Shown in pieces: positions 46,496-58,900 of a stretch of DNA of 64,000 bases. Every line of letters starts with the position of its first letter. Positions within the stretch are counted from its first letter, which is position 1. Source of the stretch: Fragum whitleyi (taxonomy: Eukaryota; Mollusca; Bivalvia; Cardiida; Cardiidae); assembly GCA_948146395.1 (NCBI GenBank), contig OX411548.1, positions 66,230,907-66,294,906 of the forward strand, read 5' to 3'. The translations under genes and the position numbers were made by a program. The notes under the pieces are model-generated. The model did not search any database. It saw only the letters and a program-made list of their open reading frames with translations, and was not told the DNA's origin.

Positions 46496-46602
46496 AAATA
46501 CGTACTTAGTGAATTGTATGAAAACATATCTAACGAAGTTGGGAGAATTGATAATTGTCGAGGATAGATATTTTTTCATACAATACACTAAGTACGTATT
46601 TT
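46496..46602. repeat. Hairpin with about 36-bp arms
   Basis: AAATACGTACTTAGTGAATT then GTATGAAAA pairs with TTTTCATACAATACACTAAG then TACGTATTT. Confidence 0.75.
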
Positions 46603-46604
46603 TT

Positions 46605-47330
46605 ATCTTATAACCTCTATTTGCCTTGTTTTCGTCGATTTTTTTTTACAGAAATGTAAGTTTCTAAAAATAACCACATTATGTCATTATTCTAAAGATA
46701 TCTGTGTGACATCATGAAAAATATCAAATGGGATGTTATCTTACGGACATTTGTATATATAGTTATAAGATAAAGACGAACAAAGGTGCGTTAGAACTGG
46801 GTAGATTGTCTGAATTACAATATATATGTGTGACGAATCTTATGTCAGTTTTGCTAAAAATAGCAATCATATTTGACAAATCTGGTGAAAAAGGGACCAT
46901 CTTAGTTGTACTTAGATTGTCAATACTTGCCAGACTGCACGGAACCGCGCAGGCTGATTCGGGTAGAGTCTGTTCGCAGTATTCTGATTTTCTATTTCAT
47001 GAATGATCAATCTTCGTTTGTATTGTACGAAAACATTTGGAAATGTTACCGGTAAACTCGTCCCCGAACCAACTTTCAATTACTGCAAGTGGGGTAATTT
47101 TGATAATGTTTCGAGGGGGCAACGCAATACTATTGCAAGTGCCTATACATACTGAGCAAAAATGAAAATTTGACATTTCAAATCTCCTACAAAATTGTAC
47201 ATTCCGTTTCTTCAGAATTATTTTCTTAATTGATTTTAGGACACAGACCAACTTGCTCAAAGTAGATATTTTCTCAGAGGTAGCTTATTTTGAGACTTTT
47301 GACAAATCACTTACATTGAGTGAACGATTT
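46605..47330. other. Mostly unassigned, with one MITE remnant
   Basis: AAAAAGGGACCATCTTAGTT and CCAGACTGCACGGAACCGCG with CAGGCTGATTCGGG (46885-46975) are a decayed copy of the 46.0-kb MITE family. No gene seen. Confidence 0.4.
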
Positions 47331-47344
47331 AGAATGGTATTGAT

Positions 47345-47384
47345 TGATGTGAAGTCAATTTCACGATGTAACTAACTGTAGGAG
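47345..47384. repeat. Solo end of the ATCGTGAAATTG MITE
   Basis: GTCAATTTCACGATGTAACT followed by AACTGTAGG matches the right terminus of the full copies. Confidence 0.6.
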
Positions 47385-47689
47385 ACGTCGTTAAAAAATC
47401 CCAAGACCACGCTTTAATATTGACCAATCAGAGAACAGAACTTGAAAAGTATGAATCACAGGTTCAACTCCGAGCCATGTATTTACACATACGATGGTAG
47501 TATGTCGAGCAAGTGAATCTCGACAGGTCTTTATGCCGCTTCATTTCAAAAAGATGACGAGCATTTAATATGAGCGCCTCTTTCCAAATTTCGGCATAAT
47601 ATTACAAATATTTACAGTAATATCAAAGCGTGTTTTACTTTTTTATTGTTCAGAGGTTCTGTTAAAAAATAAACACAATGTTAGGAAAG

Positions 47690-48140
47690 CATGGTCTAAG
47701 TCAGATAGGAAATCTCGCTTACGCTCGTGTCTATTTCCCATATACAACGGCACGAGATTTTCTTTCCTAAACGTACGCTTAACTGCTAATTGCGGTTGCT
47801 AATGATGTACTTAGGCCGGAATTATGGTGATCATATGAGATCTTTTGATGCTGTGGTAAGCTAGATACAGAGCCAAAATTGACATTTATCAGGTCGAATA
47901 AAAATATTGACAAAAATGAATTTCATTCAAAATGCTGAAATAAATGGATGTTCACATCAAAAAATGACCCTTGTCAGGCAGAAAAAAAATCTTGACAAAA
48001 ATTCATTACATTCAAAATGCTGAAATGTATAGGATAGAAAACGAGAGCCGTGGTATATAGGAAATAGACACGAGCGTCAGCGAGTGTCTATTTCCCATAT
48101 ACCGCGGCACGAGATTTTCTATCTGACTTAAACCACGCTT
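47690..48140. repeat. Two copies of a palindrome with GTCTATTTCCCATATAC arms
   Basis: Copy one (about 47695-47780) and copy two (about 48030-48130) share AAGTCAGATAG, CTCGTGTCTATTTCCCATAT and GGCACGAGATTTTCT. Copy two is a full palindrome with arms around GACACGAGCGTCAGCGAGTG. A third copy lies at 50470-50590. Confidence 0.7.
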
Positions 48141-48345
48141 TTCTTACATTGTCAGTATTTTTTACCCGAACCACTAAACAATGAAGAAGAGTAAAACTCG
48201 CTGTGGTATTATTGTAATTGTCTGTAATTATGCTGAAATTACCTTTGAAACTATTTCCATTACTTATTCAAGACCTGTTGCATAGTTGCGAGAGAAGAGA
48301 ATCATTTGGAAACAATGCTCAAATAAAATGCTAGTCATCTTTTTC

Positions 48346-49857
48346 TAAGGTTCATGTAAAGTGTTTGAGACCCAATTTTAAGGGCATTCATTTGCCAAGA
48401 AAAAGCAGTATGTCCAGGAATAATATATATCAAAATGAAGCTATTTATGAGCACAAGCAGTTGAAACAAGAGCCGTCGGAGACGGATTATGCTCCCCGAA
48501 TAAGGCATTGTCACAAAAACAAGAGCCATGTTGGACATTGACATCCCCCGCCACGAAAGCTTGATAGTAAATTGAAGCCTAATAGATTAAAGATTCTTTT
48601 GTACTGTCAGAGATTTACCTCCTTTGTATTAAAAATAACGAAGGGCAATTACTCCAAAATTATGCAAGCAAGAGTTATAGTTCTGGTGTATTGCACTTCT
48701 CCTCCATGAGATCTGTCCACCCATAAAGTTTCAAGTTGATAGCTATCATACTTTAGGAGATATACTCCAGACAAAATCTAAGTATCAAAAAATAACAAAG
48801 GGCAATAACTGCAAAATTATGCAAGTAAGAGTTGTAGTTCTTGTGCACTGCATTTCTCTTCCATGAGATCTATCCACCCATAAATGTTCAAGTTGATAGC
48901 TATTATACTTTAGGAGATATGCTCAAGATATAATCTATGTATCAAAAATAACAAAGGGCAGTAACTCCAAAATTATGCAAGCAAGAGTTGTAGTCCTTGT
49001 GCATAGCACTTCTCCTCCATGATATCTATCCATCCATATACTTTAGGAGATATGCTCTGTGGTCAGATTTCAAAGACTCAAATAAGCTGTTATCTTATAC
49101 AGCTAACATAATGGTACCAAACATTAAACCCCCTTTTTGCATGACATATTTTAAGACACAAATTTCAAATAGTTTAGGGTAAAGAGCATCTGATTTGCTA
49201 CTCAAATGTGAAATTTCATCAAATTCTGAGCATAAGACTAGGAGAAATGAAAAAATAACTGTAATTTACGTAAAGGCAACAAACATTAAGCCCCCTTTTT
49301 CCATGATATATTTTTTTTACGTTAATATCAAATTGTTTATAGTAAAGGGCATCTGATTTGCTACACAAATATGAAATTTCACTAAATTCTGACTGTTAGA
49401 CTAGGAGAAATTTGGAAAAAAACTGTTTTTTACCCTAAGTCCCCTTTTTCCCGTGACGAGGCCTCAAATCCAAAAACCGTCACAGATGCATCATCACTAT
49501 ATCATAGGGAGTTCACATGGTAAGTTTCATTCAATTTGGCCCAGGGGTTATGGAGAAATAGGTGGGGACGGACGGACGGAAGGACGGACGGACGGACGGA
49601 ATTACGGACGTACGGACGGACGGACAGACAAAGCGGCGGCTATATGCTCTCCCTTCGGGGAGCATAAAAACATAAGACTGTTATAGCTATAGCGGTATAG
49701 CCAAAACATTGTGGAAAAGGGTAATTTGGAACAGAACAAGCAACTGCATGACTGTTGGATAAAATTGGCTCATATTTTAACAAAGTCAAGCCTAAAGTAC
49801 CATACAACTATTGGTGCCCTAAATATTGGGTCTCAAACACTTTACATGAACCTTAAA
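48346..49857. mobile_element. Composite fold-back element enclosing an AAACAAGAG repeat
   Basis: Outer inverted repeats of about 42 bp lie at 48346-48388 (AAGGTTCATGTAAAGTGTTT then GAGACCCAAT) and 49813-49857 (the complement). Inside, 48467-49675 starts AACAAGAGCCGTCGGAGACG and ATTATGCTCCCCGAA and ends CCCTTCGGGGAGCATAAAAA, so its two ends are also complementary (ATGCTCCCCGAA/TTCGGGGAGCAT). It contains related units with AAAATTATGCAAGCAAGAGT and CTTTAGGAGATATGCTC and a GGAC-rich tract. Confidence 0.6.
49563..49626 (+). repeat. (GGAC)n-type simple repeat
   Basis: A run of GGACGGACGGA words with a few substitutions. It is the usual 3' tract of the AAACAAGAG-type repeats in this window. Confidence 0.8.
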
Positions 49858-50012
49858 TGACTCGGTACCCAAAAACCTATCGAGATTCACGTGCACGACA
49901 CACTACCATCGTATATATACCTGCAATTTCAAGTGAGTGATCAAAGATCAATTTTACATTGAAAATGATAGGAGATCGGTTTCTCGAACCTTACTCTTTC
50001 TTGCGGAACTAA

Positions 50013-50200
50013 ATCTGTAAATACAACGCTCGGAGTTGTATCAGTGATTTATAATCTTGAAATACTGTTTTCTGATTGGCCGATTCGCGTGAAGCGTGGT
50101 CTAAAACTGGTTAGACCACGCTTGACGCGAGTTGGCCAATCAGCGAACAATATTTCAAAGGTATATCACAGATACCACCCCGAGCGTTGTATTAACAGAT
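50013..50200. repeat. 188-bp palindromic MITE with CCAAT-containing arms
   Basis: The ends ATCTGTAAATACAACGCTCG and its near-perfect complement bracket one continuous imperfect stem. Inner arms include CTGATTGGCC/GGCCAATCAG and AGCGTGGTCTAA/TTAGACCACGCT around a 6-bp tip. A decayed relative lies at about 47400-47490. Confidence 0.8.
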
Positions 50201-50469
50201 ATACGATAAAACTTTGCCATGCACGTGCATCTCTATAGGTTTTTAGTGCCGAGCAATATCAAAAAAAAGATGATGACCATTTTTTATGATTTTTTTATCC
50301 AAAAGACTTTCTACAGTCTTAAAAAATGCAAAAGATCTGCAATAAGTTACGGAAATAGATTCAGAAGTAATTTTAGCATAAATATTCACCATTTATAATA
50401 ACATCACAGCGAGTTTTACTCTCTATCATTGTATAGGGGCTCGAGAAAATAATAACAGACAATGTAAGA

Positions 50470-50590
50470 AAATCGTACTTTAAGTCAGATAGAAAATCTG
50501 GTGCCGCGGTATATGGGAAATAGACACTCGCTAACGCTCGTGTTTATATCCCATATACCACAGCACTCGATTTCTATCCTATACATGTAC
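50470..50590. repeat. Palindrome, third copy of the GTCTATTTCCCATATAC family
   Basis: AAGTCAGATAGAAAATCTGG then CCGCGGTATATGGGAAATAG, GACACTCGCTAACGCTCGTG and the complementary half, ending TCGATTTCTATCCTATA. Confidence 0.7.
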
Positions 50591-50819
50591 GCAACAAAAA
50601 TTGACACTTGTCAGGCCGAATAAAAATCTTGAAAAAATTGATTTTCATTCAAAGAGCTGAAGTCAATGGATGTCATAAGATGATAAGGACAATAAACAGA
50701 CAATTGTGCAGGCTGAAATTTGTGTATATCACTTGAAATAGCGAGATTTTCCATGTTCAGCATGACAAAAGTAAAACAGTGGGTCTTTATTGACTTAGAC
50801 ATATTCATTTAACAAATGG

Positions 50820-51680
50820 CCAAAACAGAGCCTGTATCGCTCCACTGGCTTTAAAATATTTGAAAAGGGATATTCCAAAAAGAAATCAGACTCGGAACAT
50901 GGTCTCCTACGGAACATTCATGTCAAGTTTTTTTTGAAAAAGTACAATGATTTTGGAGAATATTTATGCAAAGTTTCATTGAAATCAGATAAATGGTTTG
51001 GGAGAAGATTTTTAACGACTTGAAAGTGATATGTGAAAGCACCGCCCTGCCATACCAATTTTTTATCACAATTTCTTGAACAACTTTTGAAAAGGGTCGC
51101 CAAAGAAACATTCGTGCAAAAATTCATTGAAACCAGCCCTAAGATTTGAGAGGAAAAGATTTTAAAAAGGCAATAAGCCCTGCCCAGTACCATCCCTATT
51201 TCGGGGTCAATAAAAAAATCTTGGACAAAATAAGTAACGGAACACTCTGCCAAGTTTCATTGAAATCGGCGCAAGGGTTTTGATGGAGAGTACTTTTTAA
51301 AATTCTATTCTATAAATAAGCCCCGCCCTGTCACATCCATATTTTGGGTGTCGATCAAAACTTCTTGAACAACTTTGGAAGAGGGTCACCAAGGAACATT
51401 TCTGCCAAGTTTCCTTGAAAACAGCTTAGTGATTTTGGGAGGAAAATAATTTTTGAAGATTTTATTGTCAAAATGAAACCCACCTGTTACGCCCATATTT
51501 GGGTTTCATTCAAAGTTTCTTGAATAATCTACAAAAAGGGTCACTACAGGAAAACTTCTGGCAAGTTTGGTTAAGATAGGCCCATTGGTTAGGGAGAAGA
51601 TATTTAGAGAAAAGTCTACGCATGCATACTCTGACGGATGTACGTGCGACGGACATATCGCCATGAAAAAAAAAAAACTG
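50820..51680 (+). repeat. Decayed dispersed repeat of five or so related units
   Basis: The theme TTTCTTGAAcaacttt, then GGTCACC, GAACATT, TGCCAAGTTTCATTGAAATC and GGGAGAAGATTTTT recurs roughly every 130-150 bp. The end is GACGGATGTACGTGCGACGG. The minus-strand frames here are by-products. Confidence 0.65.
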
Positions 51681-51689
51681 TTGACCTTC

Positions 51690-52249
51690 GACCAGAGTAC
51701 CAAAAAATACTGTATTTCTGGTGTTTTTTTCAGCATAATTTTGAGTATTCTTGAACCGTTTAGACAACATATAAATACACTGACTTCAGTATGTAAATTT
51801 AACTGTTGAATTATCTACAAATACAGAAATACACATGAATTCAATATGGTATATCATAAAAACAACACATGCAAATTATAAAGTAAACAAAATAAAAAAT
51901 GCTTTCAGATGTCGATACTCGAATGATTTTGCCTTCTTGATAAAAACTCTAAAATCCTAAAGTTATCCATATAATGAAATGGAAATAAACACATTTATTT
52001 ATAACAAATGCTGTAGTAAAAAAAGGCTGAAATAAAAGTTGTTGTTACAAGGTTTAAGAAACTGGCGATAAACAAAACAAGATGTTCGGGTTAATGCAAT
52101 ACTGCAGATGTTACCTTAGATTCATTCGATTCGAATACAGACATAGTTAAATTTTTGTAAGTCAGTCAGTTGAATGGCATGCGATAATGAATGTTAAGAT
52201 GTTGTGTACATAGCTTATGGAACAAACATACTTGAACAAAACTTTCACT

Positions 52250-52250
<1 letters not shown>
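51690..52250. other. Unassigned AT-rich stretch
   Basis: No gene or repeat recognised. Confidence 0.35.
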
Positions 52251-52253
<3 letters not shown>

Positions 52254-52336
<83 letters not shown>

Positions 52337-52349
52337 AAGAGAGAGAGAG

Positions 52350-52429
<80 letters not shown>

Positions 52430-52436
52430 TATGAAG
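52254..52436 (+). repeat. (GA)n microsatellite, about 180 bp
   Basis: Almost pure GA/AG dinucleotides with GAAAGAAA interruptions near 52330-52370. It accounts for the Arg/Glu and Ser/Leu alternating frames seen on both strands. Confidence 0.97.
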
Positions 52437-52491
52437 AGAATCATCATTTTTTTAAAAATATTCTGGAGTGGAGTTCCGATCAATAAAATGA

Positions 52492-52542
52492 TAGCTATCT
52501 GACACATTGTCAATGATAGCTATCTGACACATTGTCTTTTGA
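52492..52542 (+). repeat. Two tandem copies of a 25-bp unit
   Basis: AATGATAGCTATCTGACACA followed by TTGTC is repeated twice in succession. Confidence 0.85.
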
Positions 52543-52549
52543 TATGAAG

Positions 52550-52965
52550 TGCATCGTCAAAGTAAAAAGAAATAAAGGGAGCAAACCAGGGAAAACTGCT
52601 TAGAGTATTTATTTGCATCGTCTCCCTAACATCATTTGAAATTAAAGAGTTACTAAACCTAAAAAAACCCAAGACAAATATAAATGCATTACATTAAAGT
52701 AGACCACAACCATATAGCATTCATCAATGAATTTTGTATTGCTTTTAGATAATGTTTCTGTTCGCAAACAATGTCTATTTGGATTCCAAAGATCTTTTAA
52801 AGCAAAAGACTTGTCGCCCTGCCATAGTAAGTACAAAGAGGTGAAATGCTAGGGGTTGTTGCTTAGGTTTGTATCAAACTTTCAAGGGAAACTAAGAATG
52901 CTTCAAGGAGAAAATACTTGCGAGCGTTCTGTAAGCGAACACCAGGGCAAACATGAAAAGAAATT
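52550..52965. other. Unassigned stretch
   Basis: No gene, RNA or repeat recognised. Confidence 0.35.
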
Positions 52966-52970
52966 AGATA

Positions 52971-53405
52971 CACATAGAGGATAATCGTTTGTTTCAGTGT
53001 AAGATCGATTTATATTTCATTGAGTGAACAACAAAAGCTTTATTTTCACGAGTGGCAGGGCCACGAGTGAAAATATAGCTTTTGTTTTTCACGAAATGAA
53101 ATATTAATCGATCGTACACGAAAAACAAACGATTATTCTATTTCTTTAATGCAAAAATGAGATAAAATGTGAAATTTCTAGGACATATTTTCATAAAGCG
53201 CGTCATTTTGCACGTGATTGCTATGCAACGTTCATTGTGACGTCACATATTTCGCCCCGCATAGATGACGTCAGATAGGAGGAATTGCACAAAAGCAGGG
53301 TATAAGTTTTTGATAATTTCACTGCTTTTGCGGTGAGTTTATCAACTGATAATCTACCAATTTTTCTCGATAAACCACAGAAAATCATTAAAGAAAAACT
53401 GTTAT
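52971..53405 (+). repeat. Dispersed repeat carrying paired TGACGTCA sites (copy 2)
   Basis: Matches 31272-31676 almost throughout. The hairpin loop differs by an extra CACGAGTGGCAGGGCCACGA. Both TGACGTCA sites and the TTTCGCCCCGCATAGA between them are kept. Confidence 0.75.
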
Positions 53406-53409
53406 CTAA

Positions 53410-54225
53410 TGAACACTGCCAGAACAACGTCACGGTCCAATTTCAATCTAGAACCGTCGCAGAGAGGACTAATACCCCCCGTCTGCGTCCTATCAGTAAT
53501 AGGATATAATTAGCGGGTAAAATAATCTCTACATGTAATCCATTTAATTGAGTAATTCAAATATGAACATTGCACTTTCATAGGAAAATGAACAGGAAAA
53601 AATAATGATTTTGAAATCAAAGAGACTGCTTATTTCCTGATTAATTGGGTCCAGCCCAAAGAATAAAACAAAATGAAGACTATTAAAAAGTAAAATAAAC
53701 CTTGAAACTAGCATGTAAGTTAACATCATTATATATTCTATGCCAAAGGGACTTAAAGTTACACAGTAAATGGAAAGTAAACGTTCAACATTTGGAAGAC
53801 GCAATAACCGTACCGTAAACAGGATTAACAAGGTAACTTTAGTGTTGTAGCTAGGAATCTGAATATTGGTCCTCTTTCAAATATTTTCTTTAAAATATGA
53901 AAAGGGTAATACGTGTTGATTTAAGGCACTTCGCAATCCGGTAGGTAAAATTATAAATGTTAATGTATAAATGAATGAATATCTGGGGTGAACAGTATAT
54001 AGAAGATATTTAATGAGTGGTTATTGAATACTGAATTTATTGAACGAGTCAACTATAACAGTTATAAACGAACGACGCTGTTCAGAGTGCTTATCTGTTT
54101 CAGATGACGTGTTTAGAATATTCGGAATGTTTAAAGAATATTTAAAGAGCACAAATTTGAAGGTATTTTTAAAAAACAGTCTGAATTATGTCGATAAATG
54201 AAGGAAATCCCAGATATTTGTCGAT
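53410..54225. other. Unassigned stretch
   Basis: No gene or clear repeat recognised. The 95-residue minus-strand frame at 53544-53831 looks like an AT-rich chance frame. Confidence 0.35.
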
Positions 54226-54229
54226 AAAA

Positions 54230-54375
54230 GCTTTTTACGCAAAAAACATGACCATAACGTTGGTAAACACGCTAAGCTCATTTGCAAAGTTATCACACTA
54301 CTATAACACCCGTGTAATAACAAAAATAATCAAAGGGATCATTTCACTCCGACGACGTAGGTCATATAATAAAAA
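54230..54375 (-). repeat. ACCGACGTCGC dispersed repeat (partial copy 3)
   Basis: Read on the minus strand it gives ATGACCTACGTCGTCGGAGT, GAAATGATCCC and TTACACGGGTGTTATAGTAG, matching copies 1 and 2. Confidence 0.6.
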
Positions 54376-54839
54376 ATTATATTAGATGGACAAATGAGCG
54401 AAAGCAGAGTTCCTGACACAAACGAGTTGCCACTGCCGTCCCTGCCAAACCCTCAATAGGGCAAGCACAATACACATAGTTTTCGATATCTTTAAAAAAT
54501 TCTTTATATACTTAAAAAATATGAACCAGGCAAAAGTGGATAAAAAGCCAGACGTTTACTGGATGTAGTTTATCTTTCGAGATCTGCTGATAAAATTTTT
54601 ATTGACAACCATGTTGTTTTTTTCTTGATCGGCAATACCTTTCAGCAGCAGATAATTAAAAGATCGTCGCACCTAGCGAATTCCTGCTTCAAACTGAATT
54701 TGGATTTATCATATATTGGCAGAATCATTGACGATTATTGGAAATTGTTAAGTTATTCACTGTCATGACAAAAAACAAGTAATCGACTGCAGTTCATAGA
54801 TACTTCAATAAGTGAAAGTTAATCAAAAGATGTCTGTAA

Positions 54840-55105
54840 AACATGTTTGCCCCAATAAAAGCAGGTTAATATCCTATTCTATGTCAATCTACAAAGGGAA
54901 ATAACTAAGAAAATATAAGTTGACTTGTGTTTTTTGTGCACTGCACGTCTCATCGATGAGATCTATCCATCTGTGAAGTTTCATAATTTTAGCTTGCGTA
55001 CTTTTTGGGATATGCTCCGGACAAAAAAGGTCTACGGACGGACCGACCGACCGACCGACAAGTGCAAAGCATTATATCCCCTCTCTTCGAAGGGGGCATA
55101 AAAAG
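54840..55105 (+). repeat. GACC/GGAC-tailed dispersed repeat
   Basis: Contains CTACAAAGGGAAATAACTAA, TGCACTGCACGTCTCATCGA, ATGAGATCTATCCATC and a GACGGACCGACCGACCGACC tract. The terminal hairpin is CCCCTCTCTTCGAAGGGGGC followed by ATAAAAA. The body is related to units inside 48467-49675. Confidence 0.65.
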
Positions 55106-55620
55106 TAGCAAAATTATCAGAAAAAATTCAGCAAGCTGTTGTCATGCGTAGTATAAATTGCTTTGTTGTCTCGAAACAGTCAGCACGCACGCTAAGTTTC
55201 AAAATAACAAAGTACGTTTGACTCGGAATAAAGTAAGTCACATTGACATCAAAAATAACATTATAACAAAAGCAACACCAGCGCGATGTTGAAATATCTA
55301 ATCAGTCGAGCTATAAAAAGGTATGGAACATAATCAAATGAAGAAGGAAGAGCATGCCAAGCTGAATTGAAAACCAATAACGGTTGTCCGAAATAATTAA
55401 GGACTTATTATCTGGTATTTCCAAAACTACATTTAGGCTTCAAAGGATACTCTGCTTCATGATCGTATTAATTCAAATCTTCCAATGTTTTGGTTTATAG
55501 AACAATCATCTAAGAATAACTCCATCTCTTTAACGCATATCGAATTACAGTTTGCGCAACAGACAAACATGAGTAAAGAACATAATTTCGACGATCTATG
55601 AAAAAACATTCATGTTTTCC
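55106..55620. other. Unassigned stretch 3' of the multi-exon gene
   Basis: Would hold the 3' UTR of the minus-strand gene. No AATAAA was assigned with confidence. Confidence 0.35.
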
Positions 55621-55621
55621 C

Positions 55622-55959
55622 TTAAAGGTAATCTAGGTTAAATGAATTTACATATATGGTCTCCTCAAAAGGATCTGGATCCTGATTCATAGAGTTGATA
55701 GATTCTATGGGAGAAGGGGATGGAGACGATATAGGTGAATAAAGAGGTTTTGATCCTGGAGAATTAGTCGATTTGGGCGACAATGAAACAGGCGATGGAG
55801 GAGACGCTGATGCCGATGGGGTTCGAAATGCTGATCTCGGGCTAACGCTGGACTGTCTATCTATTCCTTCGTCGGGCCTTCTGCACATAGATCCACCAAA
55901 GGAACTAGAGGATTCTTCATCAGCGATCATTGGCTTGAAATTAAGTACGGGCAGTTGTT
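55622..55959 (-). CDS. Exon 7 of the CARD-like gene (residues 480-591), Ser/Pro-rich tail
   Basis: Acceptor CCTATTTTCAG, terminal stop at 55622-55624. After LPVLNFKPMIADEES comes a low-complexity region rich in SP dipeptides (SASPPSPVSLSPKS and similar), typical of disordered, proline-directed phosphorylation targets. The last residues are DPFEETIYVNSFNLDYL. Tyr582 in YVN fits the pYxN docking consensus for the Grb2 SH2 domain, and Tyr590 is next to the C-terminus. Confidence 0.65.
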
Positions 55960-58900
55960 CTGAAAATAGGAAAAACAGAAATAACTCATGTCATATTGGT
56001 TTTATTGGGATTGGTGAATAAATGGTTTCTTGTTTAATGAAAAGATCAATTGTGTCTTTGATTATGTAAATGATTTCTAGTTATATTAAACGATCAATCA
56101 TACTCGATATTCATAATAAAATAACCTGATACTGATATAATTTTACAAGTTGACATCAGTTAAATTCGTGCAAAATTCGCCTTACAATCGTGACAGTGTC
56201 TTTCAATAATTTATCATTTTAATATTTCTAATATGTGACTCACAGGACTATCTAAAATCAACAATGCCGCTATACCATAATATGAAAACCTCGAAGTATA
56301 AGCTTGATATGCGGTCAGGTTTCAGAATTTAATACAAGTAATGGGTAAGAAATGGGTACTTTCTTCCTATATATTGTTCCGTTTCTTAAACATTCTGATA
56401 AACCAGACAACAGGTTAATCGCGGGCTGTGACTTTGATTGAAAAGTATAGATTCCTGATCCACAACCAGCGCAGTTACAGTGACTATAAGCACGCAAGTA
56501 TTAGACTTGAAAGAAGTCTCGTCTTGGATTTTAAAGTTTTGTAATCTTTACCTTATTTCGATTTTAAACAATGTACTTCATTTTCCTATTAGAAATAGGG
56601 ATTTCAAAACTACTTAATATTAAACCAACAGTAGGTCTTAAAGGTCAATAGACTTAATGAATTCAAAACACTGATTCTGTAATATGACCTTGACCTTGAT
56701 GGTTGGAGTCAAATTTGTAAACAGTTTACTTGCAACATTAGCCTGTAAAGATTAAAGATCAATTAAATATTGACATACCATCGCTATCATTCTTTTGCTC
56801 ACAATGTTTTTGTATCCAGTCTTTTGTATAATTATGTTTGTTGACGCTATGATTGAGTCTATAGACACCATTGATCTTTTTCACCACTTTCAGTTGTCCT
56901 CGTCCTTCTTCTTTTGGTTCTGAAATAGAATGGAAAAAACCATTACGAAAATGCAAATGTAGTTCGAAATCAATTCTACGTGATGGGACCCCCCCCCCCA
57001 ATTTTTCTTTGATTCAGATTATAGAAAAAATATCAATGATTTAAAATTGCAAACTGTGATCTTCAGCGACAAATAAATGATAAATTTAATAAAATTTACT
57101 ATTATTTTGTATCAAACCCTATAAGCGGTGACATTGAAAGTCAATTCAACTTTTCTGTGTTACGCTAATACCAAATAAGTGAAACACTTGTGAGAATTTA
57201 TTTTGAAATTCATTCCTGTATATATATGATTTTAGTCCGGATTCGATGGGTCTGCTTCCCACCGAATACAAACACAGACATACATACAGAGAAAACTATT
57301 AGATTTCCTGGTAGGATTATATACCTATAACGGGCACATATAACAATGACAATAAATGAACGTTTTATGTGAATGGATATGATAATTAACCGAAGGCTAT
57401 TGTCAACGAAAACATAATCACTCATTTATTTTGAGCTGCCTGTTGAAATTTTCTATAATTTTGTTCCTGCAATTTCTCGTGTTTTAACGTCCTAACCACA
57501 GCTTGAACAAACTAAAGTTACTACGTTTAGATCGCCTTCAAAATCTTTCCTGTCTAGTTCACCATATATTTTGTAGATAATTTATGTTTAATTGTTGGAA
57601 GGATATGCTAATTCTGAGGCAAAGGAGCTGGGCCAGTAATCATGAATCAAAAACGACTTACCCGAAGATAAAGTCAGTTTGCAACTTCCTTTGAAAAGCA
57701 GAGGTTCGGCCATCATTTCAAGTTGTGGACATGGCTTGTAATTTTCTAGAAAAAAAATGTTCAATGCTTTTGGAAAAGACCCATACTCTTAAAGACATGT
57801 GTTTTATTTCATCAAAATATTTCTTTACTGGTCTGATACACGGTAACCAAATAACAATTCAGCGATCTTTTGATATAGCTTATTTCTTAGCTTATTTTAA
57901 AATTATGCATTACTTTGCTAGACCTATTCCATGAACCCTACCATCGAAACGCATAAATATAGATTTGATTAGCTTTCAGGGTAGAAATAATATAATTCTA
58001 CTTATAACCCAATGGCGTAAAACGCATATATGAAATGGGAAAAAAATCATAGAACTTTATTCGTCCTTAGATTTCACCTTCTGTATTTGGCTCCTCCCCC
58101 ATCAGATTTTAATCATAGATACATCAATGCGAAAGTGAAATTAATTTATAACTAGAACACTACCTGATTCCTCCATTACTTCTTTTGCCAAGCTGTCATA
58201 TTTAGTCTGCAAGACATACAAAAAGGATTTAAGTGCTTCGGTGTCTGTCTTCAAAAGAGTATCAAATTCTTCCTGAAACACCTTTTTGTGCGAAGGTAAT
58301 TTACACAAGGCATCATATTCTTCACCTTCCATTACTTTTCGTTTGATGAATAGGCCACGCAAAAGCTCGCTGTCTATACCAGCTGTCTTACTTTCATCAA
58401 GACAACTAACAGTTCCTTCCACTTTCTCAAGAACGTACTTGAGAATTGCTGCAACTTTTTCTTTGCGTGAACCTTGTTGAAAGAGCCTATCAAAGTCTTT
58501 AGCCACAACGACCTTGCGTTCGATAAAAACTTGCCGAAGGATAGCTGGGTCAACTTCATCAATGATTGCTGTAAATCTTTGACAAAAAGAGTCTACAAGG
58601 CGTCTGATCTCTGAAATGAAAATCGACTAGTTTTTGGTTGAATTTCTGGCTAAATGTGTCCAACAAAGGTCATAAGGTGATGGTCCAAGTCAAAGTTTTA
58701 ATCTGCGACTAAAAACTGAGAAATCAAACAGTTTTCTTTTGAATTACAATGTTTATGAAGTACGAAGAGCTTGGAATATGATTGATGCGAAGATCAATTT
58801 ATTTAAAACTTTATTTAGAAATATCATAATAACTACTTACTATCTTGTTACTGCAATACATTTGGGGGTAACGTTTTCAAATATGGCAATAAGTTTGAGA

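Noticed and set aside
52166..52513. Frames reading alternating Ser-Leu or Arg-Glu
   Set aside because: They are translations of the GA microsatellite.
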